A stretch of DNA of 64,000 nucleotides. Source: Variovorax sp. HW608 (GTDB lineage Bacteria > Pseudomonadota > Gammaproteobacteria > Burkholderiales > Burkholderiaceae_C). A program made the translations under genes and the position numbers. The notes below the pieces were generated by a model. That model was not told the DNA's origin. It saw only the letters and a program-made list of their open reading frames with translations, and searched no databases. The DNA is taken from NCBI RefSeq assembly GCF_900090195.1, contig NZ_LT607803.1:248001-312000 (forward strand), given 5' to 3'. This document shows, one piece after another, positions 1-8,785 of this stretch (within the stretch, counting starts at the first letter, position 1; every line of letters starts with the position of its first letter).

Positions 1-1190
1 TCATTGTCGAACAGCATGCGCCCCTTCGCCTGCAGCCAGCGCACACTGTCGTCCGGATGGACGACGCGATACTCGACGGCCAGTTCGCCGGACCGCGTGG
101 CGCACTCGATCGCCTCCTCCATTGCCGGCCAGTCGGCGGGATGTACGCTCTGCCTCCATGCATCGAAGGGCGCGTACTCGCTGTCCAGCGCCCGCCCGTG
201 CATCGAGGCGAGGTCGGGAGTCCACCGGGCCTGCGCTTCACCCGCCCCTGCGGAGTGGAACTCGAAGGCTACGGCGCGCGCCGCCTGCTGCGCGAGGTCG
301 AGCAACTCCTGGCGTGCACGCAGCGCGGCTTCCGCCTGAACACGCCCGGTGATGTCGGCGGAGGTACCGATGTATTCCTCAGCTTCGCCCCCTATTTCCA
401 CGACGGGACGCCCCATGCTGAACATATGTCGCGGTGATCCGTCCGGTAGAACAATGCGGTATTCCAACGCGAACGGTTCTCTGGTTCGAAGGGCGTCATC
501 GAGCACGCGGCGCACCTGCGCGAAGTCGTGCGGGTGGACCGAGTTCAGGAAGCGCTCGACGGTTGGCTCTACGCTGCCGGGCTCGAAGCCGAGCAACCGG
601 TACTGCTCGTCCGACCACAGGGCACGGCCGCTGGCAAGAACCCATCCCCAACTGCCGGTGTGACTGATTCGCTGTCCGTCAGCCAGGAACGCCTCGCTGC
701 GCCGCAATCGCTCGTCGGCTTCCTTGCGCTCGAGACGCTGCTGACCTTCGCGCAACGCCCGGCGCACCGAGTTCACGATCCTGGACCGGCATAGCTTGAG
801 CACGTAGTCCGTGGCGCCGTTCTTGACCGCCTCGATCGCGACCTCCTCGACCAGTACGCTGGCGACGAAAATGAACGGCACATCGGGACAGTGCTCCCGG
901 GCGATTTCCAATGCCGTCATGCCATCGAAAGGGTGGAGCGGAAAATCGGCCAGGATGAGGTCGAGCCCGCCCTTGGTCAATGCTGCGCAGAAGTCGCGTT
1001 GCGTCTCGACGCGATGGACGTCGAATACCAGTCCTCCGGCCTCCAGCGCGCTCTGGATCATCTCTGCGTCCCTGGGGTCATCCTCGAGGTGGAGAACGCG
1101 CAATGGAGAATCTAAGTACGGCACCTTCCGGCCCGTGGTCTCGGACTGGTCATCGCAGTCGCCGCAGTCTTCCTTCGCTGTGCGCGTCAT
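1..1190 (-). CDS. Response-regulator receiver / PAS signalling protein (3' end outside window)
   Basis: About 396 residues are visible and the frame is still open at base 1, so the C-terminus (plausibly a histidine kinase or output domain) lies outside the window. Residues about 30-145 form a CheY-like receiver: acidic pocket LHLEDDP, phospho-acceptor D82 in LILADF and conserved lysine K132 in ATDYVLK. A short helical linker leads into a PAS_3-type domain at about 165-290 (SHTGSWGW, SVHPHD, EYRIVLPDGS) and a second PAS copy begins near 305 (SVHPADW, VEYRVVHPDD). The ATG at 1190 was chosen because it is the first in-frame start, 112 bases downstream of the large hybrid kinase that is read in the same direction; the two are likely co-expressed. 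Receiver plus PAS order is typical of sensory transduction proteins that integrate a phosphoryl signal with a ligand or redox cue. Partner and signal are unknown. Confidence 0.8.
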   Translation of the reverse strand, partial: MTRTAKEDCGDCDDQSETTGRKVPYLDSPLRVLHLEDDPRDAEMIQSALEAGGLVFDVHRVETQRDFCAALTKGGLDLILADFPLHPFDGMTALEIAREHCPDVPFIFVASVLVEEVAIEAVKNGATDYVLKLCRSRIVNSVRRALREGQQRLERKEADERLRRSEAFLADGQRISHTGSWGWVLASGRALWSDEQYRLLGFEPGSVEPTVERFLNSVHPHDFAQVRRVLDDALRTREPFALEYRIVLPDGSPRHMFSMGRPVVEIGGEAEEYIGTSADITGRVQAEAALRARQELLDLAQQAARAVAFEFHSAGAGEAQARWTPDLASMHGRALDSEYAPFDAWRQSVHPADWPAMEEAIECATRSGELAVEYRVVHPDDSVRWLQAKGRMLFDN

Positions 1191-1302
1191 TCATGCATTA
1201 GGTGCGCGCCGAAGCACGGCATTGTGTCTTTCCATCTTGGTTCCGCGTCAACCGACACGATCCCGACGGCCCCTTACCCGGGTGGGATCAGCTCGACTCT
1301 CT

Positions 1303-4300
1303 TCAATGCCCAAGCACTCTTGCGAGACTTGTCGCGAGATCGTGCGCGCGCAGCGGCTTCTTCAGCACCTCGTCAGCGCCCGCGACACGGGCTCGGTCCG
1401 ACAAGCCGGCACCGATGTAGCCACTCATCAACACGATGGGGATCGCGTTACGGATACCCCGCACCTCCCCGATCAGCGCCCCACCGGACATCTGCGGCAT
1501 GCGCTCATCCGTGATCACGGCGTCAAAGCGCTGAGGGTCAGCACGGAACGCTGCGAGGGCCGCAGTGCTGGAGCTGAAGCCGACCGCTACGTAGCCAAGC
1601 TCCTCCAAGGTGCGCGCAGCAAGGGCTACGAGCGCTTCCTCGTCATCGACGACCATCACGCATTGCCCCTGTCCGCCAGGCAGGTTGAGTTCGGCGCCGT
1701 TTTCGGAATCCGTGGCGTCACCCGAGCGCGGCAGGTAGATAGCGAAGGTGCTCCCCTTGCCGATAGTGCTCACGACATCGATCGCTCCGCCAAGTTGGGT
1801 GACGATGCCATGCACGAGCGACAGGCCGAGGCCAGTGCCGGCGCCAGCCTCCTTGGTGGTAAAGAACGGCTCGAACATCCGCTCGATGACAGGCGCAGGA
1901 ATGCCGGAGCCCGTGTCGGCCACGCGGAGCACGATGTAGTCGCCTGTGTCCACGCACCCGATCGTGACCGCGCGTGTCTTCTCGAAGCGCTCCAACCCCA
2001 AGGTGACGGAAAGCACGCCGCCGCTCGGCATCGCCTGTGCCGCGTTGGTGCCCAAGTTCATCACGACCTGATGGACCTGCGTGGCATCGCCGAGCAATGC
2101 CGCCTTCCCAGAAGAGAGATTCACCTCGAGGCGGACGGCCGCAGTGAGCTGGCCCGAAAGCAAGTTCAGCGCCTCGTGCACCACCTTCTCCACGTGTACA
2201 GCGACACGCTCGGCTCCTCCGCTTCTACTGAAAGCGAGAACGCGTTCGACCAACGCGCGCCCGCGTTCGCCCGCAGCCAGGATGGCCTCCAGGTCCCTCC
2301 GCAGTCGCGTTCCCACGGTCGCTTGGCGCAGAGCCATCTCGCCGTATCCGAGGATCGCCCCGAGGATGTTATTGAAGTCGTGAGCGATGCCCCCGGCCAG
2401 CGTCCCCATGGCCTCGAGCCGATGTGCCTTCTGCAGGTCGGCGTAGAGACGGGCGCTCTCGAGCGCGATCGCCGCCTGTGACGCTAGCAAGTTCAGGATG
2501 TCGAACCGAGCCGGCGTGAATGCGCGCGCGGCAAGCGGGTTTTCAAGGTACAACACGCCGATCAGCGCCGTCTGCTTGAGCAGCGGCAGACACAGAACAG
2601 ACCGCGCCCGTTGCTGACGGATGTACGAGTCCGAGGCAAACGGACCTTCCGCCGCTGCGTCGTCGAGGATGACACTCTCGTGCGTGCGCATCACGTAGTG
2701 ATAGACGGATTGCGGCAGGCTGCCCGCTGCGACCTCTTGGTTGCGCATCTGCACGTCGACCGAGCCGCCGACGGCCTTCACCTCCGCGACGATCGAGTGC
2801 TCACCGTGCCGGGCGAGTATCAGCAGTCCGCGTCCGGCGCCGGCATGCTCGATCGCGATGCGCATGAGCGTGTCGATCATCTTCTCCAGCGCGATCTCGC
2901 TAGACAGGGCCTGCGACACCTTGATCACGGTCGCGAGATCGAGCCCTTCGACCGAAGCTCCGATCGTGTTCGTTGGAAGGATCGCTCGTTCCTCCTCACG
3001 AAGGCCCGGATGCGCCTCCTCGAGCTGCCGGACCTTCCCGTCAGCGCCCCATCTCCGGTAACAATTCCGGGCCTTTTGCAGGTACAGAATTCCAATGTCC
3101 TCGAAGCCCCGGGCAAGATAGAAGCGCGCGGCGAGTTCGTAGGCAAGGCCTTCGTTGTTGACGAAATCGTTCTCGCGCGCTGACCTGATCGCCTTTTCGT
3201 AAAGCCGCGCGGCATCGAACTCCCGGCCTTCGATGCGCGCAATTTCGGCGCCGACCAGCGCCACGCGGTTCTCGAAGTTCTCCGGGCAATTGGCCACCCA
3301 CACCTCCTGCTGCTTCTGATGCACGCTCAGGGCTTCGAGGTGTCGCTGGCGCGCGTCGCCTGTCGCGGAATCGAGGGTTGCCGCCCGCGAGAGTGCGCTG
3401 TAGTAGTGGAATTCCGCCGCTTCAAAAAACGAGGGTGATGTCCAGATCAAGCGCTTCGCATTGACTGACGCCTCGATCGCGGACGGATAGTCGCCCGCGA
3501 GGAATCGCGCCTGTATCTTTCGGATCCAATACCAGCATTCCGGCAGAACCAAGGCAGGGTCAGTTGCCAAGTGACGCTCAAACCGAAACTCGTCGAAACG
3601 CTCATCGTTGAACACGCCGAATTTCCCCGTCGAGCCACGGAGCGTTCGGATGAGCGCGAGCTGCACGGTGATGATGTCTATGACGAGGCCAAACTGTGTA
3701 TTCGTCGCGAATTCGAGACCTTTCTCAGCTTCGCGTTGCACTTCGGCCAAAGGATCTCCCGCGGCGAGAAGACTGGTGTACAGATCGTTGCAGCTGTACC
3801 CAGCATGGATGAGATCACCGATCCGGTTCGCGATGTCAAATGTGCGATGAAACAGCCCCTGTGCCGTTTTGATGTGCCTGGTCCATGGCACTATGAGAGT
3901 TCCAAAGGACAGATAGGTACGGGCCAGATGGCGATGCAGCCCGCGTTCCTCCACCAAGTCATAGCCGAGCTTGCCAAGCCGGAACCCGACCTGATAGTTC
4001 CCGAAGTGAGGTCCGGCGAGCATTCCCAACCAAACGTAGGCGTAGCAGGACGCGTCGCTGTTGCCGTGCTTCAGACTGAGGTTGACCATCCGACAGAGCA
4101 CCAGGCCGAGAAGTCGGACATCGGTAAACAACGCAGGTGCCGAGACCTCCGTGAGAACATCCAGAACATCGAGCATGTTCGGATCGGTCATCAGCGGCAA
4201 GTCGACGAGGTCCTCGATCTGACAGTCTCCCAGCAACGACCAGATCCGCTCGTACTCCCGCAATACCTCCGCTTCGGTAGGGTGCGCCGACCAGTCCGTG

Positions 4301-6825
4301 CCGCGACCTTTCATGTATTCGAGAAAGACCTCTACTGCGCGGTCGGCACGGCCTGTATGGAGCGTCAGGCGAAGGCGCGTCACGAGAGCGACTTCGTGGG
4401 CGCTCTTCGCGCGCCCGGCCAACATGGAAAGTCGATTCTCCGCAGCCGCCAGCTCCGCAGTCAGCAATTCGCACTCGGCCAGGAGACATTCGATGGAAAA
4501 GACAAGGGCATGGTTGTGATTCCAAGTCTCGTCCGTCAGCAGGCCGCGTCCCGCGCGGAGGTACTTGAGCGCCGAGGCATACGCCGTCGATGCCTTTGCG
4601 CGCCTGCCCGCGGTGAGATTCAATGCCGCGATGCGTTCACGCTCGGCCATCGACGAGATCAGGTGAAGACCTCGATTGAACTGGTTGACGATCTCAAAGA
4701 TCCCCTCCTCGATCTTGTCCGGCTGCGTGTGCGATGCCATCACCATGCCGATCCGAAGGTGCGTCTCAGCGCGCAATTCCTCAGGGATGAGGGAATAGGC
4801 CGCTTCCTGGACCCGATCGTGAAGGAAGTGATACGAGTCTTTCGAGCGCATGATGAAACCCGCGCCTGCCGCTGCCTCCAGTTGGGCATGCATTTGCTCC
4901 ATGGAGTCCGGGTACACCATATTCAGCATCCCGAAGTCCGCGGTGTTGCCGAGGCAGGCCAGTTGCTTCAATGCGTCCTGGGTTTCGGGGACTAGGCCGG
5001 CCAACTTTCCGACAATAAGGTCCACCACGTTGTCGGAATATCCCTTCGCGTCAATGCGATCGAGATCCCAAGCCCAACGCCCTTCGATATGTTCGAAGGA
5101 AATCAAGCCTTCTTCGAAGAGGGAGGAAATGAACTGGATCGCAAAGAATGGATTGCCGGTGGTCTTGCCATGGACCAATTTTGCAAGCGGGCCGGCACGC
5201 TCTGGAGCGGAGTGAAGAGACTCTGCAACTAACTGCTCCATGTCCTCCCGAGTCAATGGAGCGAGGACAATGTCCTGCACCAATGCTCCTGCCTGGCGCA
5301 GGGCATTCAGCTTGCGTACCAACGGATGAGTCGGGTCCACTTCATTGTCACGGTACGCGCCGATCAACAGCAAGTGCTTCACATCCGGCTGCGTCAGCAG
5401 ATCCTCCACCAGATCGAGCGTTGCCGCGTCGAGCCATTGCAAATCGTCGAGAAAGAGCGCCAGCGGATGCTCCGGCTGGGCGAAGACTCCGATGAACCGC
5501 CGGAACACGAGCTGGAAACGCCCTCGCGCGTCCTGGGGCGAAAGGTCCGGCGCCGGTGGCTGCTCTCCGATGATCGGCGTCAGATCGGGGACCAACTCGG
5601 TCACGAGGCGGCCGTTCGGCCCCAGTGCCTCGCGCAACGCATCGCGCCAAGGGGCGAGATCGACATCGCTCTTGCCGAGGAGGTCCCGAACGAGGGTCTG
5701 AAGGGCCTTGGCGAGCGTTGAGTAGGGGATATTGCGCTTGTATTGATCGAACTTCCCGGACGCGTAGAGGCCACGCGATGGGACCAGCACCTTCTGCAAT
5801 TCGCTCACCACTGACGACTTTCCGATGCCCGAGTAGCCGGACACCAGTACCAGTTCAGCCGGACCACCCCGGACCACTCGGTCGAAGGCGGTGAGCAACG
5901 TCTTGACCTCGCGTTCGCGCCCGTAAAGCTTTTCTGGGATGAGGAGCCGGTCGGACAGGTCCTGCAGACCCAGCGCGAAGTCTTCGTCAATGCGTCCGGA
6001 CTTCCAATGCGAAAGACAGCGGTGCAGGTCAGCAGCCACGCCAGCGGCAGTCTGGTATCGCTCTTCGGGCGTCTTCGAGAGGAGCTTGACGACGATTGCA
6101 GAGATCATGGCAGGCGTTCCAGGAGAACGCTCGACGGGCGGCACCGGCTGGCGTGCGACATGGCAATGGATAAGCTCCATCGGGTCATTGGTAGTGAACG
6201 GCCGTTCGCCCGTGAGCAGCTCGTAGAACGTCGCACCGAGCGAATAAAGGTCGCTGCGAGCGTCGACCGATCTGTTCATGCGTCCCGTCTGCTCGGGCGC
6301 CATGTACGCAAGGGATCCCGCGATCGTTTCCGGCAGGTCCGGTGCTTGGCGCTCGCGTGTCAAGCGCGAGGCGATGCCGAACCCAGTGAGCCAGCCCTCG
6401 CCAGTCGCAAGGTCAATGAGGAAGTGATCAGGCTTCACATCCTTGTGGATCAGACCCTGGGCATGAACGCGGCCGAGTGTGACCGCCATGCCGATGGCGG
6501 CGCGCAAAAAGTCGCCCGTGTTCCAGGGGCGTCGGAGAAGCCCACTCAGGGGTTCGCCGCCAGGATCGCTCAACACGAGCAGGCTGCGTCCGCGCTCCTG
6601 CGTCAAAGTGATCGGCTTGGCCGCCCACCTCGGGTCGAGACTTTCGCTTAATGCGAATTCGTCCTTCAGCCGTTTGACGCTTCTGGGCGCCGGTTGATCC
6701 GAAGCGGCTTCGAGCACCAGAACTGTGTCCGCATCTCGCTCGGCGGCGCGCCGGGACAGGACGAACTCGCCATCGCGACGGAGTACCGTCACGCGGGGCC
6801 ATGCGTCTTGAAGCGAAAGAGCCAT
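1303..6825 (-). CDS. Trifunctional Ser/Thr kinase-like / AAA ATPase / hybrid sensor histidine kinase
   Basis: A giant 1,840-aa signalling protein. Domain order: Ser/Thr kinase-like domain (1-290) with catalytic-loop HKDVKPDH (D129), AYMAPEQTGRMNR and DLYSLG; AAA_16-type ATPase (about 310-600) with Walker A SGYSGIGKSS (K336); a long helical TPR-like region (about 650-1290); GAF domain (about 1310-1465); HisKA with phospho-accepting H1482 in GIAHDFNN; HATPase_c with NAAQAM and DTGSGIP; and a C-terminal receiver with D1773 in VITDERMP. This matches the known trifunctional kinase/ATP-binding/sensor histidine kinase family (HstK-like). Oddity: the DFG triad reads GFG (LTGFGIAS), so the metal-binding Asp is missing and the kinase lobe may be a pseudokinase. 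The ATG at 6825 has a GGAG about 8 bases upstream and is preferred over the in-frame GTG at 6834. Same strand as the following REC-PAS gene. Confidence 0.92.
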   Translation of the reverse strand: MALSLQDAWPRVTVLRRDGEFVLSRRAAERDADTVLVLEAASDQPAPRSVKRLKDEFALSESLDPRWAAKPITLTQERGRSLLVLSDPGGEPLSGLLRRPWNTGDFLRAAIGMAVTLGRVHAQGLIHKDVKPDHFLIDLATGEGWLTGFGIASRLTRERQAPDLPETIAGSLAYMAPEQTGRMNRSVDARSDLYSLGATFYELLTGERPFTTNDPMELIHCHVARQPVPPVERSPGTPAMISAIVVKLLSKTPEERYQTAAGVAADLHRCLSHWKSGRIDEDFALGLQDLSDRLLIPEKLYGREREVKTLLTAFDRVVRGGPAELVLVSGYSGIGKSSVVSELQKVLVPSRGLYASGKFDQYKRNIPYSTLAKALQTLVRDLLGKSDVDLAPWRDALREALGPNGRLVTELVPDLTPIIGEQPPAPDLSPQDARGRFQLVFRRFIGVFAQPEHPLALFLDDLQWLDAATLDLVEDLLTQPDVKHLLLIGAYRDNEVDPTHPLVRKLNALRQAGALVQDIVLAPLTREDMEQLVAESLHSAPERAGPLAKLVHGKTTGNPFFAIQFISSLFEEGLISFEHIEGRWAWDLDRIDAKGYSDNVVDLIVGKLAGLVPETQDALKQLACLGNTADFGMLNMVYPDSMEQMHAQLEAAAGAGFIMRSKDSYHFLHDRVQEAAYSLIPEELRAETHLRIGMVMASHTQPDKIEEGIFEIVNQFNRGLHLISSMAERERIAALNLTAGRRAKASTAYASALKYLRAGRGLLTDETWNHNHALVFSIECLLAECELLTAELAAAENRLSMLAGRAKSAHEVALVTRLRLTLHTGRADRAVEVFLEYMKGRGTDWSAHPTEAEVLREYERIWSLLGDCQIEDLVDLPLMTDPNMLDVLDVLTEVSAPALFTDVRLLGLVLCRMVNLSLKHGNSDASCYAYVWLGMLAGPHFGNYQVGFRLGKLGYDLVEERGLHRHLARTYLSFGTLIVPWTRHIKTAQGLFHRTFDIANRIGDLIHAGYSCNDLYTSLLAAGDPLAEVQREAEKGLEFATNTQFGLVIDIITVQLALIRTLRGSTGKFGVFNDERFDEFRFERHLATDPALVLPECWYWIRKIQARFLAGDYPSAIEASVNAKRLIWTSPSFFEAAEFHYYSALSRAATLDSATGDARQRHLEALSVHQKQQEVWVANCPENFENRVALVGAEIARIEGREFDAARLYEKAIRSARENDFVNNEGLAYELAARFYLARGFEDIGILYLQKARNCYRRWGADGKVRQLEEAHPGLREEERAILPTNTIGASVEGLDLATVIKVSQALSSEIALEKMIDTLMRIAIEHAGAGRGLLILARHGEHSIVAEVKAVGGSVDVQMRNQEVAAGSLPQSVYHYVMRTHESVILDDAAAEGPFASDSYIRQQRARSVLCLPLLKQTALIGVLYLENPLAARAFTPARFDILNLLASQAAIALESARLYADLQKAHRLEAMGTLAGGIAHDFNNILGAILGYGEMALRQATVGTRLRRDLEAILAAGERGRALVERVLAFSRSGGAERVAVHVEKVVHEALNLLSGQLTAAVRLEVNLSSGKAALLGDATQVHQVVMNLGTNAAQAMPSGGVLSVTLGLERFEKTRAVTIGCVDTGDYIVLRVADTGSGIPAPVIERMFEPFFTTKEAGAGTGLGLSLVHGIVTQLGGAIDVVSTIGKGSTFAIYLPRSGDATDSENGAELNLPGGQGQCVMVVDDEEALVALAARTLEELGYVAVGFSSSTAALAAFRADPQRFDAVITDERMPQMSGGALIGEVRGIRNAIPIVLMSGYIGAGLSDRARVAGADEVLKKPLRAHDLATSLARVLGH

Positions 6826-6910
6826 CCTGAGCACTCCGTCTCGAGCCGATGCTTTCTAGTTCGGCGGCGCAGGGCAACGCGACCACCGCCTGACTCACGG
6901 AGTCAGTCTG

Positions 6911-7045
6911 ACATTTTCGCACGCGTCGCGCGAAGGACACCAATTGCGCCGCGAGGAAATCGATGAACAGCCGCACCCGTGCCGGTGCGTCGCGTTCGAA
7001 GGCGTGCAAGGCGTACATCGGCGCCAACGGCAGCGGAACGTCCTT
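6911..7045 (-). pseudogene. Remnant of a LysR-type regulator C-terminus
   Basis: In the minus frame a stretch reading PLPLAPMYALHAFERDAP, then ARVRLFIDFLAAQL, matches the last ~35 residues of the LysR substrate-binding domain (family consensus: small aliphatic-ALYPFER, then a P-RVR-FIDFLA helix). No N-terminal HTH or effector domain is recognisable upstream, where a Tn3 transposase remnant starts within about 150 bases, and no stop codon follows at the usual place. I read it as debris of a regulator destroyed by insertion or deletion. Confidence 0.5.
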
Positions 7046-7189
7046 TGATGGTGCAAAGGGACGGCACATTGACGACAACGGGAAAGGGGCAGCTGATGGG
7101 ATTGCGTCGATGCTGATGGGTCGGGTAACACCGGCTTCAGCCTGCCGCCATCCATGCTCTGGCAAGGACGAATTCGCCAGCCTCTTGCG

Positions 7190-7649
7190 AGCGAGCGGCC
7201 GCCCGATGGACCGATTTGCCGCGGTCCCCAAGGTCCTGTTGCGATCAGTGCGCGAGGCGTTGGGGTCGCCCAGCGTGAGCATCGCCAGCCTCCGGTCGCT
7301 CTATGAACGTCGCCAGACGTTGTACGAGCACCAGGCCTGGGCCCGCACGTATCTTGGCCTGAGCGACTTGGATGAAATTCAGCGGCAGAAGATCGAACAG
7401 GTTCTCGCGGTCGCTGCCCTCGAGGCCGCACATCCCGGCGACCTGGTGCGAACCGCGCGCATCTGGCTGTACGGCCGGCGAATCATCATTCCGGGTCCAC
7501 GCCGAACTGCCGACTGGGCTCGCAAGGCTTTCGACGCCACGGAGGCGGCAATGGCCGCAACGATCGAAGCGGCGATTGGGAAGGCGGCGCTGCGCGAAGC
7601 CATCGACTGGGCCTATGCGCCCTCCCCCGCGACCTCAGGCCGACATTGA
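7190..7649 (+). pseudogene. Tn3-family transposase fragment (DUF4158 part)
   Basis: About 150 residues resemble part of the N-terminal DUF4158 region of Tn3-family transposases: SLRSLYERRQTLYEHQAWA, LGLSDL, then ARIWLYGRRIIIPGP and EAAMAATIEAAIGKA. Intact Tn3 transposases are about 950-1,000 aa; here both the true N-terminus and the whole catalytic DDE part are absent and the frame stops at 7649. No terminal inverted repeats were found next to it. An open frame extends upstream to 6963 but that part runs antisense over the LysR remnant and is not transposase-like. A decayed relic of a Tn3 element. Confidence 0.65.
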
Positions 7650-7781
7650 TTTCCTTTTTTCGGATGGCCGCATTCTGCGGCAACCGACCGTCCGCTTCGG
7701 GGCAAACTGGAGGCCGCCTCCGAATGACTGACAATGTGGCGCGCTGCAGTCAACCCGCAAGTTGCATCGATCTTCCGCAAT

Positions 7782-7880
7782 GGGCACGGAACCGCAATGC
7801 GCAGGCACTTCGGAGAAGGTCGGAAGCGGGCCGCGAAGCTGACGGCCCGCGAGGCACCGCGGACTACCGCTCGCGCTGCA
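7782..7880. repeat. Dispersed repeat, copy A
   Basis: About 99 bases that align with 15204-15303 with 11 mismatches and one single-base indel (about 88% identity). The shared stretch starts at GGGCAC-GA, includes CCGCAATGCGCAG, CGGAAGCGGG and CCCGCGAGGCACCGCGGA, and ends at CTCGCGCTGCA. Weaker similarity extends some 25 bases to the left. Both copies lie in gene-free sequence. Several short self-complementary segments (CTTC with GAAG, CCGCG with CGCGG) suggest a structured element. See the matching finding. Confidence 0.7.
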
Positions 7881-8785
7881 GTCCCGGTGCTCAATCCGGG
7901 CCAACAGCGGAAGTGCGAGCGCGCACGGTAGGTGGGCGCGTCGAAGCGCCTGGTCGAGTAGCTCCAGGCGCACGCTGGTGAGACGACGCCCAGGTGAACA
8001 CTGGCTCGCAGCCCGACCCGCCCAAGGCAAAGGCGACGGCTGCCTGTTCCATGAGCATCTCAGCGGCAAGCCGCGTGGGCTGGTGCTTCGCGTGCCGCCT
8101 TCCTCTGCGAACCCACAACCTTATCCACAGAAATCGGGCGCAACTCGCCAGCCGTCGGTCCAGGTTCGCGGGTTCGACCCCCTCCACGACGCAGACTCGG
8201 AGGCCCAAAATGTGCGGATGACATGTCCCGATGAACGCCTCGATGCCGCAGTACGCAAGGTGCGGCCCTACCAGATGAACCAATGGGTGGGTAACCTCAC
8301 TCCCTCCGAGGCCAAGGCACTGCTGAATGCCGGCGCCACCGCGGCATACGGTGACATCGCCTGGATTGAAGCGGGACTTCAAGCCGGCAACGAAGAAGGT
8401 GTCCGGTGGATCTATTTCGCGGCAAACCCTCCCTTGAGGGCGCTGTTGCGCGCGAGGGGCCCGGCAACCCGACGCGTGAAGTCTCCAGCCGAGACTTGAT
8501 TTCTGCTGTCGGCAGCCGACCCCAGTGTCGCGCAGTGTAGGGCTTTCGACCGTATCACTTGTCCCAGGAAGGCGCAGTGCGCGATTGCCGATGCAATGAA
8601 CTGCTTGGCCCGTGAGCGGCCCGGCGCGTGGAGCGGGCTATGGTCGGCCGACAGTCAAGGGACCGCGTGCAGCCGTGCCGCAATTTCGGCGCCGCCTGCC
8701 TGCGAGCTTGTCCGAATTCACATCCAGCGGTACTTCTCGCTCACCAAGTCCAACGCGAATCGGATGGGATCGCCGCCATCGCCAC
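7881..8785. other. Gene-poor scar region; one doubtful ORF
   Basis: No confident gene. A plus-strand frame at 7978-8499 (173 aa) is open, and its second half (RKVRPYQMNQWVGNLTPSE to WIYFAANPP) has a protein-like composition, but it has no clear ribosome site, no family I recognise, and a comparably long antisense frame (7891-8382). A consensus DnaA box TTATCCACA lies at 8121-8129 but stands alone. From 8500 to the end of the helicase gene I see nothing. Confidence 0.3.

Noticed and set aside
811..2481. Long plus-strand frame of 556 codons
   Set aside because: Antisense to the REC-PAS gene and the receiver/HATPase end of the hybrid kinase; composition is His/Arg-rich as expected for a high-GC shadow.
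8121..8129. Perfect DnaA box TTATCCACA
   Set aside because: A single site with no AT-rich unwinding region, no other boxes and no replication genes nearby; not an origin.
8155..8195. tRNA/tmRNA-like 3' end (GGGTTCGAC in a GC-rich context followed by CTCCACGACGCA)
   Set aside because: The T-stem does not pair over five bases, no anticodon arm or acceptor partner was found upstream, and the 3' end is not CCA.
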